Shown piece after piece: positions 7,642 to 8,371 of a stretch of DNA of 8,371 bases; positions within the stretch are counted from its first letter, which is position 1, and each line of letters starts with the position of its first letter. The notes beneath the pieces were generated by a model that made no database searches, had not been told where the DNA came from, and saw nothing but the letters and a program-made list of their open reading frames with translations. The position numbers were made by a program, and so were the translations under genes. The stretch spans positions 1-8,371 of the forward strand of contig JAFAQG010000555.1 of NCBI GenBank assembly GCA_019246575.1. The letters run 5' to 3'. Origin of the DNA: Acidobacteriaceae bacterium (lineage in GTDB: Bacteria; Acidobacteriota; Terriglobia; Bryobacterales; Bryobacteraceae).

Positions 7642-7653
7642 TTAGAGATACTA
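7642..7653 (-). promoter_or_regulatory. Possible -10 element giving a leaderless mRNA
   Basis: TAGTAT (7653-7648, four of six matches to TATAAT) is followed by CTCTAA and then the ATG. If it acts as a -10 box, transcription would begin at or next to the A of the start codon. This would explain why no ribosome binding site is visible. No good -35 box is found at 16-18 bases. The call is weak. Confidence 0.25.
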
Positions 7654-7685
7654 CGTCAATGCGTAAGTGAACTGTGCGGGTACAC

Positions 7686-7699
7686 TACGCGCGCGCGTA
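7686..7699. repeat. 14-base perfect palindrome TACGCGCGCGCGTA
   Basis: A self-complementary alternating purine/pyrimidine block, mostly CG steps. It is bordered on the plus strand by a direct repeat of TACAC (7681-7685 and 7698-7702, the second overlapping the palindrome). It lies about 45-58 bases upstream of the metallohydrolase start and could be an operator for a dimeric regulator. No matching regulator is in view, and a low-complexity CG run could arise by chance. Confidence 0.4.
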
Positions 7700-7739
7700 C
7701 ACAAAGTCGCCGCCCATAGCACTTCCTACGGCGCTGCTC

Positions 7740-7759
7740 CGGCGCTTCGTGAAACGCCG
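7740..7759 (-). terminator. Small hairpin after the receiver-domain gene
   Basis: CGGCG (7740-7744) and CGCCG (7755-7759) form a five-base-pair stem with a ten-base spacer, inside which TT and AA could extend the pairing. It starts seven bases past the TGA stop on the minus strand. There is no T-run, so intrinsic termination is doubtful, though its place directly after the stop is suggestive. Confidence 0.28.
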
Positions 7760-7765
7760 CGTTGC

Positions 7766-8371
7766 TCAACGGCAGGCAAGCTCGCCGACCGTACTCTCGA
7801 TCGCCTTATACAGCTTGTCTGTCTGAATCGGCTTCGGTACGTAGGCGTCCATACCGGAAGCCAGACACTTCTCGCGATCGCGATCTAACGCGTATGCGGT
7901 CATCGCGATGATGGGCAGGTGGCCGCCTCTCTCGATCTCTCGCTTGCGGATGGCTGCCGCGGCCTGATAACCATCCATCTCCGGCATCTGCACATCCATT
8001 AACACCACGTCCACTTCCCACGCCAGCTCATCCAGCTTCTCGAGGCCTTCGCGCCCGTTACTCGCCGTAAACACCGTATTGCCGCGCTTTTCTAACAACC
8101 GCACCGCGAGTTTGCGGTTCACTGGATTATCTTCCACCAGAAGAACGCGAAGATTCAGGGCCGGACCCGCTTCGGCTCGTTCCCGTTTTGTGCCTCGAAG
8201 GAACGGGCTTGCTTCGGTCGTGCAATCAACCGCGTCTGCGATAACCCTCCCGAGTTCGGCGTGGTTGATCGGCTTTGTTAGATAAGCGCTCGCGCCCAGC
8301 TCGCGATACCGCCCGATATCGCCCAGTTCCTTGCTGGAGCTGAGCATCGGAATCATTGCTCCGGTATGCCC
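7766..8371 (-). CDS. Multi-receiver signalling protein, C-terminal part (probable hybrid histidine kinase)
   Basis: The last 201 residues of a two-component protein; the frame is open to the right edge, and the internal ATG at 8356 is not a credible start because it falls inside a domain. Residues 1-48 are the end of one receiver domain (AMIPMLSS, then RELGASAYLTKPI with the conserved lysine K33). A linker (49-72) joins a complete second receiver (74-195): LRVLLVEDNPVNRKLA with acidic E80/D81, VVLMDVQMPEMDG with phospho-acceptor D126, IIAMTAYAL with the switch Thr T158, and VPKPI with K180. The protein ends in GELACR soon after, with no DNA-binding or enzymatic output domain. Tandem receivers at a C terminus with these motifs are typical of hybrid sensor kinases of the BarA/TodS type; the kinase core would lie beyond 8371. 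A stand-alone double-receiver protein is the alternative. It ends 124 bases before the metallohydrolase gene. Confidence 0.93.
   Translation of the reverse strand, partial: GHTGAMIPMLSSSKELGDIGRYRELGASAYLTKPINHAELGRVIADAVDCTTEASPFLRGTKRERAEAGPALNLRVLLVEDNPVNRKLAVRLLEKRGNTVFTASNGREGLEKLDELAWEVDVVLMDVQMPEMDGYQAAAAIRKREIERGGHLPIIAMTAYALDRDREKCLASGMDAYVPKPIQTDKLYKAIESTVGELACR

Noticed and set aside
7766..8356. A stand-alone 196-residue response regulator starting at ATG 8356
   Set aside because: The ATG lies within a receiver domain (the GHTGA-MIPMLSS segment continues upstream in frame to the window edge), so the protein is a fragment of a larger one.

Overview
The window reads as a piece of an Acidobacteriota chromosome, most likely of the Solibacter/Bryobacter kind. 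This rests on moderately high GC, on two very large Oar-like TonB-dependent receptors with an N-terminal carboxypeptidase-regulatory-like domain (a family greatly expanded in that phylum), and on a large secreted PHP-domain (DUF3604-like) protein. No marker gene is present, so the taxonomic call is an inference. I see no mobile element, RNA gene or CRISPR array.

All four genes lie on the minus strand, so transcription runs from right to left. From 8371 down: (1) the C-terminal end of a multi-receiver signalling protein, probably a hybrid sensor kinase, cut by the window edge (7766-8371); (2) a 985-residue exported protein with a predicted seven-bladed beta-propeller in front of a PHP-type metallohydrolase domain (4684-7641); (3) a complete 1113-residue outer-membrane receptor (1221-4562); (4) the first 317 residues of a second, clearly different receptor (1-952, cut by the left edge). 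The gaps are 124, 121 and 268 bases. That is too wide for a tightly packed operon, but it is compatible with a co-directional cell-surface cluster.

The 268-base gap holds the best regulatory signal. A good match to a sigma-54 (-24/-12) promoter sits about 59 bases (estimated leader) upstream of receptor 4. About 90-106 bases upstream of its predicted start is a TACGG/CCGTA dyad, the distance expected of an enhancer-binding-protein site. Two GC-rich hairpins between that dyad and the end of receptor 3 may close the upstream unit.

A cautious working picture is a surface function in which two large outer-membrane receptors and an exported metal-dependent hydrolase act on or take up an unknown ligand, with regulation by a two-component protein and/or a sigma-54 activator. 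The sequence does not name the substrate, and a functional link between the genes is inferred only from adjacency and shared orientation.
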